A stretch of 64,000 nt of DNA from Ceratodon purpureus (Eukaryota > Streptophyta > Bryopsida > Pseudoditrichales > Ditrichaceae): positions 7,127,778-7,191,777 of the forward strand of contig CM026431.1 of NCBI GenBank assembly GCA_014871385.1, in the 5' to 3' direction. The translations under genes were made by a program, and so were the position numbers. A model generated the notes under the pieces. It made no database searches. It worked only from the letters and a program-made list of their open reading frames with translations, and was not told where the DNA came from. Below, in pieces: positions 12,601-25,900 of this stretch (its first letter is position 1; each line of letters begins with the position of its first letter).

Positions 12601-14370
12601 ATTCAAACATGAAATGCATAATTGCATTCATAATTTTCATGTGAGCAAACATTATGCCCACAGTGGCCATCCACAGGACTCTGCTCGGCCCCGACCACTC
12701 TTGAATTGCATTGTTAAAGTCCTCATTACAGCTCACACAATATCCACGCGTCTTGGCCAGGGAGTCTGCTCGGCCCCAACCTGTGGTGAATATCATACTT
12801 AATCTCCTCATGCGAGCTCACATGAGGGGATCAATATGTACAAGTGCTCCACAACTTTGTTCGAAGGAGGTCAACCCAGGGGTTGGCATCCCCTAAACCG
12901 CTTTTCTTTTTAGAATTGTTTCTCCATTATAATGCATTACTCTTATTGGAACTCTCGGGGTTCCAGTTTCGTATTATGATTCTGTAATGTATCCAACTCT
13001 TTGCATTACATTTTTTTAATCCAAGTTTCTAGTCATAAATATCCCTCTGAAATTTACAGATTGCTAGGACCCTAAACCTTATCTTATTCAGCACAAAATC
13101 CAGGCTACCCACCCTCTATAGAACTTATACAATCTTGGTCCGGAATTTTACTCTATGCTTCTCTTTTCTTTCTTTGATGCCTATTCTTTTTTTTAGTTCT
13201 TTTTCCTTTCTTTCGTAAATGTTATAGAACTTATTCCATTTTTTTCTTAAATTGTGTTCCTCTTCATGCTTACTTAATTTGAATCAGAAAATCCTTAATT
13301 GAATCACAAAATCTTTAATTGAATCACAGAATCTCCATTCTCACAGGTTTGAGACAACAAGTAATCTCATTCGCAATCACAGTAATTATTTTTTTTTATA
13401 ACCCATGCAGTGACACTAATTAATGCAATCACAGTAATTATTTTTATTTATAACCCATGCGTTCAAACTAATTATCGCAATCACACTAATTTTCGGTTCA
13501 AGACGTTTGCACATAAGGACTCTCGAGATCACAGCACTTTGAGTATTGAATACATTATTAACACGCTGGCCTAATCAGACATTACCTCGAGACCGCAATG
13601 CATTATCAAACCACATTATCCCATAAGCATTGGCCTAATCAGACATTACCTCGATATAACCAAACCACCAACATTATATTTGTGTCACTTGGGCAGTGGC
13701 TTTGGTGAGTTATACTTCTCGAGAGAAAGCAATGGACGTCGTACCTCGCAAAGGATAATCGCTGGAGCCATTCCCAAACTGACATAAACAAACTCAAATT
13801 GGATAAAAGAAAAATCTGATAAATGAAAGATCTGCAGTTGCTGAGCAGTCTTTTTATCTCTCTCTCTGCCTTATAATAATAATAGACTCAGCGACTAAAT
13901 TAAAATACAATCTATTAATGGAAAAAATTCCAAATAATCTAATAGTGATCACCAAGTTGTTCCTTTATCTCTCTTACTTGGCTAAACTTTATATTCAGAT
14001 TAGTCTTACTTTATATTGATAATAGACTTAGATACTAAGTAAAGGATAAGACTATATTCATAAAAGATTCCTAAATGATCTAATAGTCTTCATTACCTAA
14101 ATCCGTATCCATGCATGCACGGGAATAGGCACGCACGGTGATAGGCGTTTTTAAGGTCATACTTTTTGAAAATAAAAATAAAAATAAAACCAACATGCTG
14201 CAGTTATAGAGTGAGAAACTTCACCAAAAACATCAAAATTTCCGCAAAGTTACCGCTCACCGCTCACCGCTCACCGCTCATCGCTCGCAGAATAGCATTT
14301 CCCATTTTCTGAGGTTGCCATGGGTTAAGATTTTGTAAGCTCCTCCAAGTCGTTCCGGATCCAATTTTGG
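12601..14370. other. Non-coding AT-rich spacer with short repeats
   Basis: No gene is visible. The TCTGCTCGGCCCC motif of the upstream introns recurs near 12679 and 12768. Small direct repeats follow: a GAATCACA(G/A)AATC series near 13280-13340, a roughly 60-bp pair at 13370-13490, a CCTAATCAGACATTACCTCGA pair near 13570 and 13632, and a 7-bp CCGCTCA array at 14252-14288. Confidence 0.5.
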
Positions 14371-14379
14371 CTGCTGGAC

Positions 14380-15980
14380 ATATCCAAATCCTCTCCTATC
14401 CGGATCCTCTCTTATCTGGATCCGGTAGTCAGGATCCTCCAACCCGGATCTTCAAAACCGGAACTTCCAATCCGGATCTTCAAATCTGGATCTTAAAATC
14501 CGGATCTTCCAATCCGAATCTTCAAATCCGGATCTTCCAATCCGAATCTTTCAAATCCGGAAACTGGATTCTCCCCACTCCACTTAGCTTTAGAATCCCC
14601 GGCAGCGGCGCCAAAAATACGTGTCGGAACACGCGTTGTACGAAATATCCCCCTTAGGTGTTCAAAAGTGATAAAACACCTTAAAAGTGACTCGTGTATC
14701 GTTCCTGGGATTCTGTGAAGTGAGCAGAGTAGAGTGAATCTAGTGGAGGTGTCAAACCACCCAAAACGTAAGCAAAACCGGAGGTTTAAACTACCTCCTA
14801 TAAGGTTTTCCGGAAAGTCAAATCCGGATCCTTTCCTTTCCGGATCCGGAAACTCGGATCTTGCAAACCCGGATCCGGAAACTCGGATCTTGCAAATCCG
14901 GATCCGGTTCACAACAAGTTAACACAAAATGAAGTTTAACCTCTATATCAGAGGGTGCCGTTGGTATTTAGGAAGGATGGCTCCTACCCTTCTAGAGATT
15001 TGAGTGGCTGAAGTACCACTATCAAGACAATAAAACAACAACAAACACAAAGGATGCAGTTACTTCCTCACAACTATTCCGGGTTGACAATCCGGTCCAG
15101 CAGGTCACACAGGAAATCCCCACAATCCTACCAATACTACAACGACGAACCTATCCGGATCCGGATCTTTCCGGATCCTTCCGGATCTTTCCGGATCCTT
15201 CCAGATCTATCCGGATCCTTCCGGATTTATCCGGATCTTTCCGGATCCTTCCGGATCCTTCCGAAACTTTCCGGAACTTTCCGGATATCCGGATCTGGAT
15301 CTGGTTTTGGAGGGGAGTTTGGTGACCAGATAACTAGGCGACCCGTACCACTTGCTGTCTACTCCTTTCAGATACTGTGGAACCTCTTCAAAAGTTCGGT
15401 TGGCGCTTCCTAGGCTCTTCCCGGATCATACCCAACCTAGCAATGGCTATCCCACATGAAAGTTATACAAGCAAACACACCCAGTGAGGCTTCACTCCTA
15501 CTACACGTAGTCTTTCAACCAGCTCTTAAACCAACCCCAAAACTAGACCCTAAGATAGATCCGGGTACTCTCCTAAGCTCCTCCCTCCAAGTGGTCCTCT
15601 CAAAGCTCACTCACACGTCTATAAGGAACTGTGGAATCAACACTTGCAGCAAAACTCTAGATGAGACTTTACTTCATAGAGAAAAGGAAACAAAGAAAGA
15701 GGACCAGGGAGAACCGGAAGTCCCCCCCCCTTATAAACATAATGCCAACCCTAACCCTAACTCAAGTCAGGCGGCCACGCGCCCTCAGCACCGCCCATTT
15801 GGCGCTCCACGGAAATCTCGGAATCCTATCCCTTCCGTGAATTTTGGATCTCAGATCCACAATTTTCGGATCTCAGATCCTCCAGCCCGGAACTTGCACC
15901 CGGAACATGAACCCGGAACATGAACCCGGAACCTCCAACCCGGATCATGAACCCGGATCTTTAAATCCGAATCTTCCAAT
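14380..15980 (-). mobile_element. Broken Ty3-type LTR retroelement end with TCCGGATC repeats
   Basis: The string TGGCGCCGCTGCCGGGGA, read on the minus strand at 14596-14613, is the classic primer-binding site of plant Ty3/gypsy elements. The sequence to its right begins TGTCGG (14622), as expected for the adjoining LTR, and TTTATAAGG on the minus strand near 15731-15740 would suit the LTR promoter. The right end of the LTR could not be fixed; it probably lies near 16.0 kb. Clusters of TCCGGATC-type repeats lie at about 14390-14575, 14817-14905, 15148-15300 and 15840-15965. The element is broken, with only an end and a short internal stub, and no coding region is recognisable. Age cannot be dated without the partner LTR. 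Confidence 0.55.
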
Positions 15981-16165
15981 GTGGTCTTTGGCTGAAATGC
16001 AACTCTTTTCCTTAACCCTTTTAGCATCTTAGCCCTTTCACACTTGGCTCTATGTGCTAATTTATCTACCACTATTACTTTTGTGCTATCTAACTAAAAA
16101 ATTAACACTAAAACAATTTTCCTAACCTACTTCTACTGCTATCTAGCTAAAAACTAACTTTGCAG

Positions 16166-19100
16166 GTTCCGACAAGAGCGGCTGAGGAGAATGTTCATGA
16201 GCGCGCTTATGGCAGCCTCCATGACATGGATTGCGAGGGAAAGGCACGAGGATGGTATGGTGAGGCACGTATCGCAGTCACCGCATATGGAAGATATTAG
16301 AGCCAAATATCCAGAATTCTGCAGCGATCCTCGGAGACTATTTCTGGCTCTATCGACGGATGGCATGAACCCCTTCAGCGAGAAGCGCAGCATATACTCG
16401 ACTTGGCCAGTCACATTGATGAACTACAATCTACCACCCTGGATGACGACGAAGAGGTACTGTATCATACTCTCCTTGATCATCCCTGGTCCGAAGGCTC
16501 CATCCGCAGACGACTTTGATACACTTATCGAGCCTTTGGTACAGGAGCTGGAAATGCTTTGGCACGAGGGAATCATGATGCAGGACGCGGCGCGATTTCG
16601 AAATGAAAGGTACTTTTTGATGAAGGTCATGTTGATATTCTGTACCCATGACTTCCCGGCGTACGGTATGGTCGCGGGGGTCGTCACCAAGGGATACATT
16701 GGATGTCCGATCTGTGGCCCGAACACTGTGTCTAGGAGATCACAGTTCCTAAAGAAGAACGTCTATGACAACCAAGCCCGTCGGCACCTCCCCATTGGAC
16801 ATCCTCTACGTTGTAATACCCGGGACTTTCATGGCGCACCTGAGTTCCGAACAGCTCCACCGAGAGTCACAGGTGAGGAGGTGATTGCATACGCAGAGCA
16901 TCGACAACGCTGGCTAGACGGTGGAGGGCAGCCTGGTGCACCTGGGGATCCGGTACGGACAACGGGGGTAAAGCGACGTTCTATCTTGTTCAGACTGCCT
17001 TACTGGGAGGTAACTGTATTGACCCTGTATTACTTGAAACTCCAGTCTTCCGTTTTATCAGCCACTTCGTCGGTGTTGTGGTATATGGGGTTTTCATGTG
17101 AAGTGTATGTGCATTCGCCTGGACCTTCTGTAAATTTAAAATCGACTGGCTAAATTTTTTTTACCATGCAGAAATTGAAGATACGCCACACTCTCGACGT
17201 CATGCACGTCGAGAAGAATGTGGCGGCGAGTATTCTGGAATATGTGATGGGAGATAGAGACACTATCGACTGCCGTAAGGACATGGAGGCGATAGGGGTA
17301 TCTCCGGAACTACACCTGCGGGCCAGACCCGGGCGTGCAAGTTTTTTAAAACCGCATCCTCCTTACTCTCTCTCGCCCTCTGAGTCAAGTAAGTTTTTAA
17401 GGACTGTCCGATCTATAAAGGTGCCCAAAGGGTATAGTGCCAGCATGACCAAAAATATAGGGGAGAAAAAATTCCACGGCCTCAAAAGCCACGACTATCA
17501 CGTTCTCATTCAAGACATCCTCCCAGCCTGCATCCGCGGATTGCTACACCCCGGGGCCAGGGATGCTGTGATCCGGTTGGGGAACTGCTTTAAAAAGATA
17601 TGTGCAAAGGCCATCGATCCAGCGAGCATACCCAGTCTCCGACAATACGTAGCCGAGACGATGTGTCTACTGGAAGTCTGGTTCCCACCAGCATTCTGGG
17701 ATATTATGCCTCATTTAGTGCTTCACCTGGTCGATGAATTAGAGTGGTTCGGTCCTGTCCACTCTCGTTGGTGCTACGGTGCGGAGCGGTACTTGTATGT
17801 TCTCAAAAAGTACGTCCGGAATAGAGCCAAGCCGGAGGCGTCGATAGCCAAGGGATACTTGTATGCAGAGGCGCTTGGGCACATGAGCGAGCATTTATCT
17901 CTCTATCCGGGACACCAGAAAATGTGGGACCCCGATGACAACGAGAGCTACAATGGAGAAGTGCTGGAGGGGGCTCCCAAGAAGGTATTACTCCCGGAGA
18001 GCGAGCTTAAAGCGGTTCACGAGTTCATAATATACAATTTGTAGGCGACAGAGACACTTCGGCAGTAAGTTCACTGTAAACCATATTTTGTATTTCTATG
18101 TAATGTTGGTGTGTTGCTGAGCGAGGGACCCTCCACTGTACTGCCACTGTTCATGCAATATGCGCACAGTGGGATATATTTTGGATGTGTGTATACATGT
18201 ATTTTGCGGATTACGTTTGGGATGTGAGCTAAGGATTCGGTAATGCAGGGAGTACGATGTGGCCGCGATGGTGCATCGACGTAGGCCGAGGGGGAGAGCG
18301 TTTCCACTATTCTCAGCGTGGTTGGAGACACGCGTGGATGCTATGCTTGCCGGAGGCGAAGAGGTGACAGCAGAACTTCGGAACCTGTCGCAACTGCCTC
18401 TGCCGTGGGTGAACGAATACAAACGAATGGCGGCGTTTGGAAATCACTACAGAATTGAGGACCCCGCAGTGGGGAATACATTTGAGACTTACGACTCTGG
18501 GGTGGCATGTGTTGCGGCAACCCTGTGTCAAGCTTCTACCATAGACCAACGACCGGTAGAGGCTGACCTTAAGTACGTAGGTGTGCTACGCCGAATCATA
18601 CAGGTGAATTATGTTTATCGACAAATCATAGTAATGGAGTGCAGTTGGATCAAACCGAACGTTACCGGAAACGTAACCATGAAACAAGATGACCATGGTT
18701 TCTGGTTATTCAGGAAAGACGCTTTCCAGGGCCCACGAGTGGAACCATACATTCTCCCGGTTCATGCCTCGCAGGTACGCATGATTTCACGGCTTTTTTT
18801 TCTCCATGTTTTTTGGATTTGAAACGACATTACTGTCCTTCGCTACCCTCTCTACTAGGTAACAGATGTTTGCATTGAGTCTGACCTGATGTCTATTTTG
18901 TATCAAAGGTATTTTTTGCCCCAGACCTCCAGAATCCGAACTGGATGGTAGTCATTCAGAAAGAACCAAGATCCCGAAGAGTGGAGGGGGATTCGGATGA
19001 AATTGTAATCGGCGCATCAGGATATGCCAACCCTGTCACGTCTGGCGATGGGAATGTCGGACATGCTGACGGTAGCGACGTCGGTGATCACGAAGGTGAT

Positions 19101-19277
19101 AGCGTCCCGGTCCAAGAGGTTTATGCGGTGGATGCTGAGAGAGAGCATGCCAATGCTCCTGAGGATGTCTATGACATCGACCACATCGATGATGACGACG
19201 ATGACGACATAGAAATCGAAGAAGATGCGGCTGAAGAGGACATTGTAGAGTCTCTGGCTGCCATGGGATTTCACTAA
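16166..19277 (+). CDS. CACTA (En/Spm) transposase, TNP2 family, 5' part missing
   Basis: Four exons connect in phase: 16166-17009, 17172-18040, 18249-18774, 18909-19277 (about 868 residues visible). Exon 1 has the TNP2 core (LALSTDGMNPFSEKRSIYST, NYNLPPWM, SLIIPGPKAP, DFPAYGMVAG, and a CPIC pair). The first junction gives LPYWE then KLKIRHTLDVMHVEKNV, exactly the family's conserved block. Exon 2 matches DUF4218 (LLEVWFPPAFWDIMPHL, GAERYLYVLKKYVRNRAKPE). Exons 3-4 match DUF4216 (GVLRRIIQVNY, then SQ joined to VFFAPDLQNPNWMVVIQKEPR) and end in an acidic Asp/Glu tail. Exon 1 opens at an acceptor (TTTGCAG at 16159-16165) with one base of a split codon, so at least one upstream exon exists or has been lost; the broken LTR element lies there. 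No CACTA termini were found, so the element limits are unknown. Confidence 0.85.
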
Positions 19278-20356
19278 TGTCTGGCACGGCAAGTGGACGT
19301 ATAGTGGAATTGATGAGCGAGATTTAATGGCCTATGCGTCTGCTATGGCTGCTGTAGGTAGTTGTAGTCTGATTAACACAAGGAGGGTCCGAGCAGATAT
19401 AAGCGGATGTGCGAATTCGGACGTACCGCTGGTAATGTCTAAGCTCCTATAATATTATGCACGTGTCAGTGAATTCTGTCCCTCGAATGGTCTGTAAACG
19501 TGCAATCCAAAGTACTTCGAATGTGATGAGTATGATATTGACATTTACAGTTGATGGATACGGGGTAAGAGGACATGGTGTGACGTTAACTGCATGTGAT
19601 GTACCGATTACTGAATCACTTTTTCGTCACATCAAATATAATAAGGGATTAATATGTTGTTCTAAAATGTATAGGAATGTGACGTAGCACGGAAGGTCCT
19701 TTCCATAATCACCGTGTGGGGATCAATTAGGATGAGTCACTTTCCTTGTATCATAAGGGTCAGTGAATCTGTGGATGGATTCATTCATGCTAGATGAGCC
19801 CCAATGTAGAGGTGTATACCTGTAGCCTAAACCGCGTGAGGAAGGGAATGTTTACTTACCTGAAATTCAGGCCATACATAGGACGACTATGTACGTGGCT
19901 AATATACTTTTTTTTCGGAGCAACTGCAGCGGAACTGGAGTTTGTATAAATGAACTGACTGTGTGTAATGGGTGTGGCAGTTGGGGAGGAACGCGCTTCA
20001 ATGCATCGAAAGAAGTCAGTGGAGTTGGACACGTCAGCAGCTCTGATTTTAGAAACTTCCTGTGGCCGATGATTTTTTGGAACTTGTACTTGTGGGTGAA
20101 TTCACAATACTATACGCCATCCAAAGTCGTTTTTAGACATAGTAGACGGGGTAGGCGATACTAGGTGAGCCATTATACATCTTCAAGTTTACGGCTGGAG
20201 AGTTGCGTTGACAGAGCGGTACATCACGTCTGACCCCGTTCTGAACAAACATTTCATTGTTATGTTGATGACGGTAATTCAGGCAGTGTGTATTACATGT
20301 CAAGTTCTATCAACAGTCACACAATTTTTTAATTTTTTCTCTCTTATTTTCTGTAG
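19278..20356. other. Non-coding stretch after CACTA transposase
   Basis: Only short frames occur. A GGTCCGAGCAGAT string near 19384 resembles the motif of the methyltransferase introns. There are no subterminal arrays or terminal repeats that would mark the CACTA element end. Confidence 0.35.
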
Positions 20357-21009
20357 GTGTGATGCAATGTCAGGGTGCGCCGTTTCGATTCTCGATGAGG
20401 ATGGGATTCCGCTCCCATTCGGCCAACTGCGGAATGTGAACGTGCAAAAGAAGGTGAGTTTTCAATTGGACGGCGGGGGGTGACTCTAACTAGAGCATGG
20501 ATGATTGTACACATCAATACTTAGTTTGAATCGTTAGTGGTATGAGAATCTCCTCGCACCGTCATAGACAAAAACTAAGTGTGGACTACTCATTCCAGCC
20601 GGGGCGAGTTACAACTGCATCGATGAGGGTTCCTGAGAAGTACCAGTATCCGCGGGATGCTACGTCTGTGTGGAACAGCCCCAACCACAGGCATCTCTGT
20701 AACCACTGCCGGTGTTTTTTTTGCACGGCACTTAGATGGGTGGTACTTCCCCACTGCAAGTGCAAGCTTCCGAGTGTTCGTCTGGGATTGACGTTGGACG
20801 CTAGGTTGCGGGCGAAACGAAGACTATGTAGACACCTACCGAGACACAAGACAAGCAGTTTCTACGACTGTTTATGCGTGGATTTCGGACATGGCTGGAG
20901 GGCGATTCGTCATGTGCAAGACTGTGACTTAAGCAAGGGTAATCCTACTGGGTTATTGCCCAGCGAAGATAAGTTCATAGACTCTACTACATCGTTCAGA
21001 ACAGCTTAA
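20357..21009 (+). CDS. Unrecognised two-exon reading frame, possible second CACTA gene
   Basis: Two segments join in phase: 20357-20453, after a pyrimidine-rich stretch ending CTGTAG and before GTGAGT, and 20599-21009, after ATTCCAG. The first encodes CDAMSGCAVSILDEDGIPLP and so on. The second is Cys/His/Arg-rich (NHRHLCNHCRCFFC) and ends at a TAA. The good splice signals argue for a real exon pair, but I know no family that matches and the start is not defined. It lies 1.1 kb downstream of the CACTA transposase on the same strand, so it may belong to that element. Confidence 0.3.
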
Positions 21010-22274
21010 TTTGGAACATGACGTCAGGTACGGCTTCATGTTAGGGAATTTTTAATCAAAGTACTGGAGTGTAATTTGATTACAGCTTACATTTTCGTCG
21101 ACAATGTTTGACAAATTCAGTTTTTAATTTCTGATTCGATTCCTATAACCGCATGTCCCTGATTTATGGTTGAATAAAGTGAAATTTATATTAACCGTTT
21201 ATGTGCTACATTTATCCACAAATTACTGTATTTGATAACAACCGGAAGAAGGTATGTTTCATACAGCAATTAGGAGTTATTGACCTATAGGGAAGATATT
21301 GAATTAGTCTGCTTATCCTTTTCCAGTGTATTTTTATATACACTCGTGAATGGGTGTTTGCAAGCCCCTTGAATGTTCTACAAATGGACAGTTGGAATAA
21401 ATCCAATTCACAAACCTGTCGGTAGAATACCTTAATAATGACGGAACATATGAACTGTTTTATATAATACGGACATTTATTAACCTTGTACTCATCATTG
21501 ACCTAGACTGGATTTCCTTGATAGGTAGACAGCTCACCAGTGTAGGATTCATTTTTTTTAACTATATCACTGCATAAAAGATTTAAATTAGGCAATATTG
21601 TATGTGTGGCTAATTGAAAGTTACTGTATTTGCTGTATACTCCTTCATGTTTTACTAACATCAGAGTATGTTGATGTCCGAGCCAGGAGGGGGCATGAGA
21701 CATAATTTCACAAATCACCACCTTCAGGTAATACATTCATTCAAAACGGGATAATTAGAGTCATTATGATAGTAATTTGGGTTACGAGTAAATGGAGTCA
21801 TTCTGATAGTGAGTATAGTTATTCTGATAGTAACTTGGGGAAATTTTGGCATCTTGTTAGTGAAATTGGATGAAAAAAAAAAACACACAATCAGGATGGG
21901 GCCTGAACTCAGTTGTAATGATGCCATCTCTTTACGGGACATGATACATGGTTTTTATGGGGTAGTGCAGCATGGGCATGTGTTTGATTGACATGCTTCT
22001 GACCCATGATATCCCAGCCGATAGATTATAGTGGCATTCATTTTCATGACCCAGCGATCGTCGGATTTGCTAAACTTGAAATGATGGTGGCGTGGGGTGG
22101 CCATTGTGTAGCATGTTTATGCATGGGATGCCACCATGGAGCACTCTGGATTTATGATGAGATCAATGACAAGACTAGACCTTTTGAGAACATGGCAATG
22201 AAAGCCACTCCAGGAGGGGGGATTGATAATCAGTATCCCTGTGGAGGAGACGGTTGGACTCATGATGAAGGTGA
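21010..22274. other. AT-rich spacer left of the Ty3 insertion
   Basis: No gene is supported. The frame near 22006-22305 runs across the Ty3 insertion border and is not a natural gene. A TCATTATGATAGTAATTTGGG-like unit is repeated two to three times at 21750-21840. Confidence 0.4.
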
Positions 22275-22279
22275 TGTGG

Positions 22280-22714
22280 TGGTAAAGGGAGGATTTACCA
22301 ACTAAACCCTAGCCTTCACAATCCCATCAAAACCCAACAAAACCCAACTGAACTAAGTGCTCCAAACACTCATAGGTTGCTGGAAATGTACAATACAAGT
22401 GCAAAAAGAGGTCAAAACTGCATAAAATGGGTCAAAACAGCCCCAAAACCATAGTACAGCAGTTCCTAACAGCTCTCAGACCTCTCTGACTCTACCTGCT
22501 CTAGTGTAGAATGATTACAGGAAACCCTAACCTTGCCTCTTAAACCTCCTGAACTGGCGGAAGTCATCCAGTCGGCTGGTGACAGAGTTCATCCAGTCGG
22601 CTGGTGACAGAATTCATCCAAGTCGACTGGATGACTGTCTAAGGTAAGGATGAAAACTGTAAAGAGACTAAGGGAAACTAAGGGAAGGGGAGATTGGGGA
22701 ATCTCCGGTTAACA
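22280..22714 (-). repeat. Ty3 element 3' LTR
   Basis: The left LTR copy (3' in the element's sense) is 435 bp, TG...CA bounded. It carries two tandem copies of a CATCCAGTCGGCTGGTGACAG unit followed by a near-palindrome centred on GTCGAC. It matches the right copy throughout by eye. Confidence 0.95.
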
Positions 22715-22900
22715 TTATCCCCTTTTTCCGGTAGTTCTGTCCCCAGAACGTGGGAGACGGAGGAAAACTGAGAAATGAGAACCAGCCTAGAGAAACGTAA
22801 AATTTCTAGGCTTAATCAAAATGTCAACAAAATGCCAGTGCCCCCCAAAAAAAACTAAAAAAAATAAAATATGAAAGTCGCAGTCGAAGGAGTCGGGCCG

Positions 22901-25900
22901 TCAGTCAGTCGGCTGGTGAACAGTCGGCGGCGCCTCGGTCGGGAGTGCAGAAGTCGGGTCGTCGGTGTCGAGCCAGGGCTCGAAGGTCGGGTCGCGCGCC
23001 TCAAACTTGGACAACCAAAGGTGCTGACGATCCAAGTCGGCTCTGTAGGCAGTCAACACAGTCTCCAAATCCCGCTGCTTTGTAGCAGCATAATCCCTCA
23101 CAGCACGGCTGAGTTCCCGGGGCTGAAGGGTGTGCAACGCTAGCTCCGTCTTCAACTGCTGATTCTCAAGTAAGAGAATGTCAGCCTGTTGGAGACGGGC
23201 GCTGAGTGTACACTCCAGCTCCAACCTACGAATCGATGGTGGAGCTGGTGTTGCGACCGGGACACGGGCAGCCAGGTCGGCCTGTAAGGCCTGTACCTGT
23301 TGCTGAAGGTCGGTATGATCGCTAAGCAACCTAGCATGAGTTGCTGTAAGAGTGTGTAGAGCAGAATCTCGGGCGGCAATCAGCTGGTGAAGCTGATGGA
23401 TTTGGAGGTCACGGTCGGCGACTGCCGTGGCCACCTGCTGCCGGCTGTGCTCAAGCTGCTGAGCGGCGGTACGGGTCTGGACCAAGGCGTTGGCGATGGT
23501 CTGAAGGTTGTGAAGAACAACCTGGAGGTCTGGGGTCGGAGCACAGCCGAGTGGAGGTGCAGGAGGCGAACCCGGAGGTGGAGCCTGGTGCTGCTGAAGA
23601 GGTTGGGTCGGGTCCGCATGTCGGCGTGGTGCGGGAGCTGTCGCAGACGAGTGGTCAACACGAGCAGAAGGGATCGCAGCGTCGGTGTTGCCGTCAGTGG
23701 AAGGCTGCGCTGGAGCCGCGCTTGGAGCCGTGGGTCGAAGCTGGTCACCGTAAACGGTGAGGTCCCTGGGTGGTAGTGCAGGCATGAACTGAGGGGGCGA
23801 GGCGCAGTCCACTGGAACTGAGGCCTGGGTGTCGGCGCCGAAGACAGCGGTAGTTGGCTGCACTGATGCAGCAGTGCAATCCACGGTATGCTGTGAGGGG
23901 GGTTCTGATAGCAGAGAGAGTGGGTCGGGTGGAGTACCGGTGGAGCTACCCAGCTGAATGATAGACTTGGGTGTCGCAGCGGTCGCAGCCAAAGGAGCAC
24001 CCGGAAGATCGGGCTCAGAGGATACCTCACGATACCGGCGTGGAATATTGCGGGAGCGGAGCGGGTACCTGCAACTTGGCGATGCTGGAATGTCATGGGC
24101 AGCAGAGCGTCGGGGCGGGGTCCGCTGGGTCGGTGAGCAGCTCGGGAAAGCGGGCTGGCGAATGTGCTGTCCGTGTCGGACGAGTCGGCGGGTGGGACGG
24201 CCGACATCAGAAGAACCCTCCTGTGACCGGGAAGTCGGGTCGGTGTCCGCTTGGTCGGCCGAGGTACTTAGGGTCGGGCGGTGACCATCGCCACTGGTCC
24301 GATCCCGGAGCTGGGCAGCGGTAGGGTGAATGGGCGGTGGACTAACGGGGATGCCCTCGTGGCTACCATCCATCGTGTCGTAGCTAGATTCCACTGGTGG
24401 CGGGTTGGTGACCTCCTCTCGATCTGGAAACCAGTAGGCTAGGATAGCATCGATGACAGCAGCGCCACGAAGTCGACGTGGCTCCCCCGGCTGAGAGTGG
24501 AGGTAGATTAAATGACGGCGCAGATTGGCCAGGACAAAATAGGACCAGTCGAAGGTGCGCTGTCGACGGCCGGCCTTCTCTGCTGCCAAGATGTGCTCGA
24601 CCAGATCGTTGCTGACAAAAAGGAACCGCTGCTTGAACCCGATGGCGTCACTTAACGCCCGCACACGTACCTGGTAGGCGTCCGGTAATGCTGTCACTCG
24701 GTTACCATCATGGGCATGATCGGCCTCCGTCAGCCCGAGCTGTGAGTAACGCTCATGGAATCCAAAGCCGACCTTCTGACCAAGTAAGCTGGTGCCTTCC
24801 TCGAACCCCAAGGCAGTGCGGATCACATAAGCTGTGATCTCGACTGGTTTGCCCCGAACCATTGACCGGATAGTCTGCTCACCGGGAGCTCGTCTGGTGC
24901 CTCGGGGCTGCGGAGTATACTCAAAGCCATCCACAAAATCCAAGACTAACTCAGGCCGAGGGTCGGGCCAATGGAAGTTGTAAAATACCTGTAGACTCGT
25001 GTCGGCTGCCCAATCGTCATCGGCTAAGGCTCTCCATGCTTCCCACTGGGTATGTGGTTCGAATGTAATGTCGAGTCGGCGATGGAGGTTCCGTTGGATG
25101 CGGACAGTCTTCGGAATCCGCGCATCCAGTGCTGTGAACTTCCGCTTGGCGCCTCGCCTCTGGTCGGGGGGTGTCGGGTCGGTGGCTGTCGTCGGAGGTG
25201 TAACTGCCGCCAGAGTCGCAGTCGGCTGGTTGGATGCAGTTGGCGGGGCAGGTGTCAATGTCGGCTCGGGTAGAGGGACTGTAACTGGTTCCATAGCCGC
25301 AGTCAGTAGTGTGGGCGCAGGTGGCAGGACAGGTACCAACATCGGCTCCGGTGGAGGGGCGGCAACTCCCGCCATAGCGGGTGTGTCGACTGGCTGAGAA
25401 TTGGGGCCGCCAATCTCCATCGACTCAGCGCTGCCTGCTCGAGGTAGCCCACCGCGAGAAAAATAACGTTCCAACGTCCCCCGGGTAGCCCGTCGGCGAG
25501 GCCGTGTGCAGTAAGCACGACGAGACAACTGCGTGACCTGTGGCGGAACAGACGTGGCACAGTCGAACAGCTGCGAGCAGTGGACCGGAAAGTCAAGACA
25601 ATCCGAGGAGGTACCTGAAGGTGATGCGGTGAAGGCGCTGTAGGCGGTCTGGAGGTTGGTGGCGCACGGAGGTTCTCCAACCGAGGGCGGGAACTGCGCA
25701 GGCGGTCGTGCAGGCACATGCAACTTCGGAGACTCGGAGTGGCGGCAAAACAATGAGCACGACGGGGGGGCGCAACTGAAAGCAACTCCCCTGGGGTGCT
25801 GAGCAGCACCAGACGCGGGTAAGCCCGGCTCGGGCTTCACAGAAACAACAAACCCTGGGAAAACCCTAGAAGTCGAGGGTGTAGCAACCCGAGCAGCGGC

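Noticed and set aside
11538-12644. Hydrophobic Phe/Ile/Ser-rich frames that look like membrane proteins
   Set aside because: They arise from pyrimidine-rich repeats and a (TA)n tract; phenylalanine, serine and isoleucine follow directly from C/T composition.
14380-15980. TCCGGATC clusters as CACTA subterminal repeats
   Set aside because: Attractive because a CACTA transposase follows, but no matching cluster exists on its other side, and the primer-binding site ties them to an LTR element.
22006-22305. 99-codon plus-strand frame
   Set aside because: It crosses the left border of the Ty3 element, so its end is created by the insertion.
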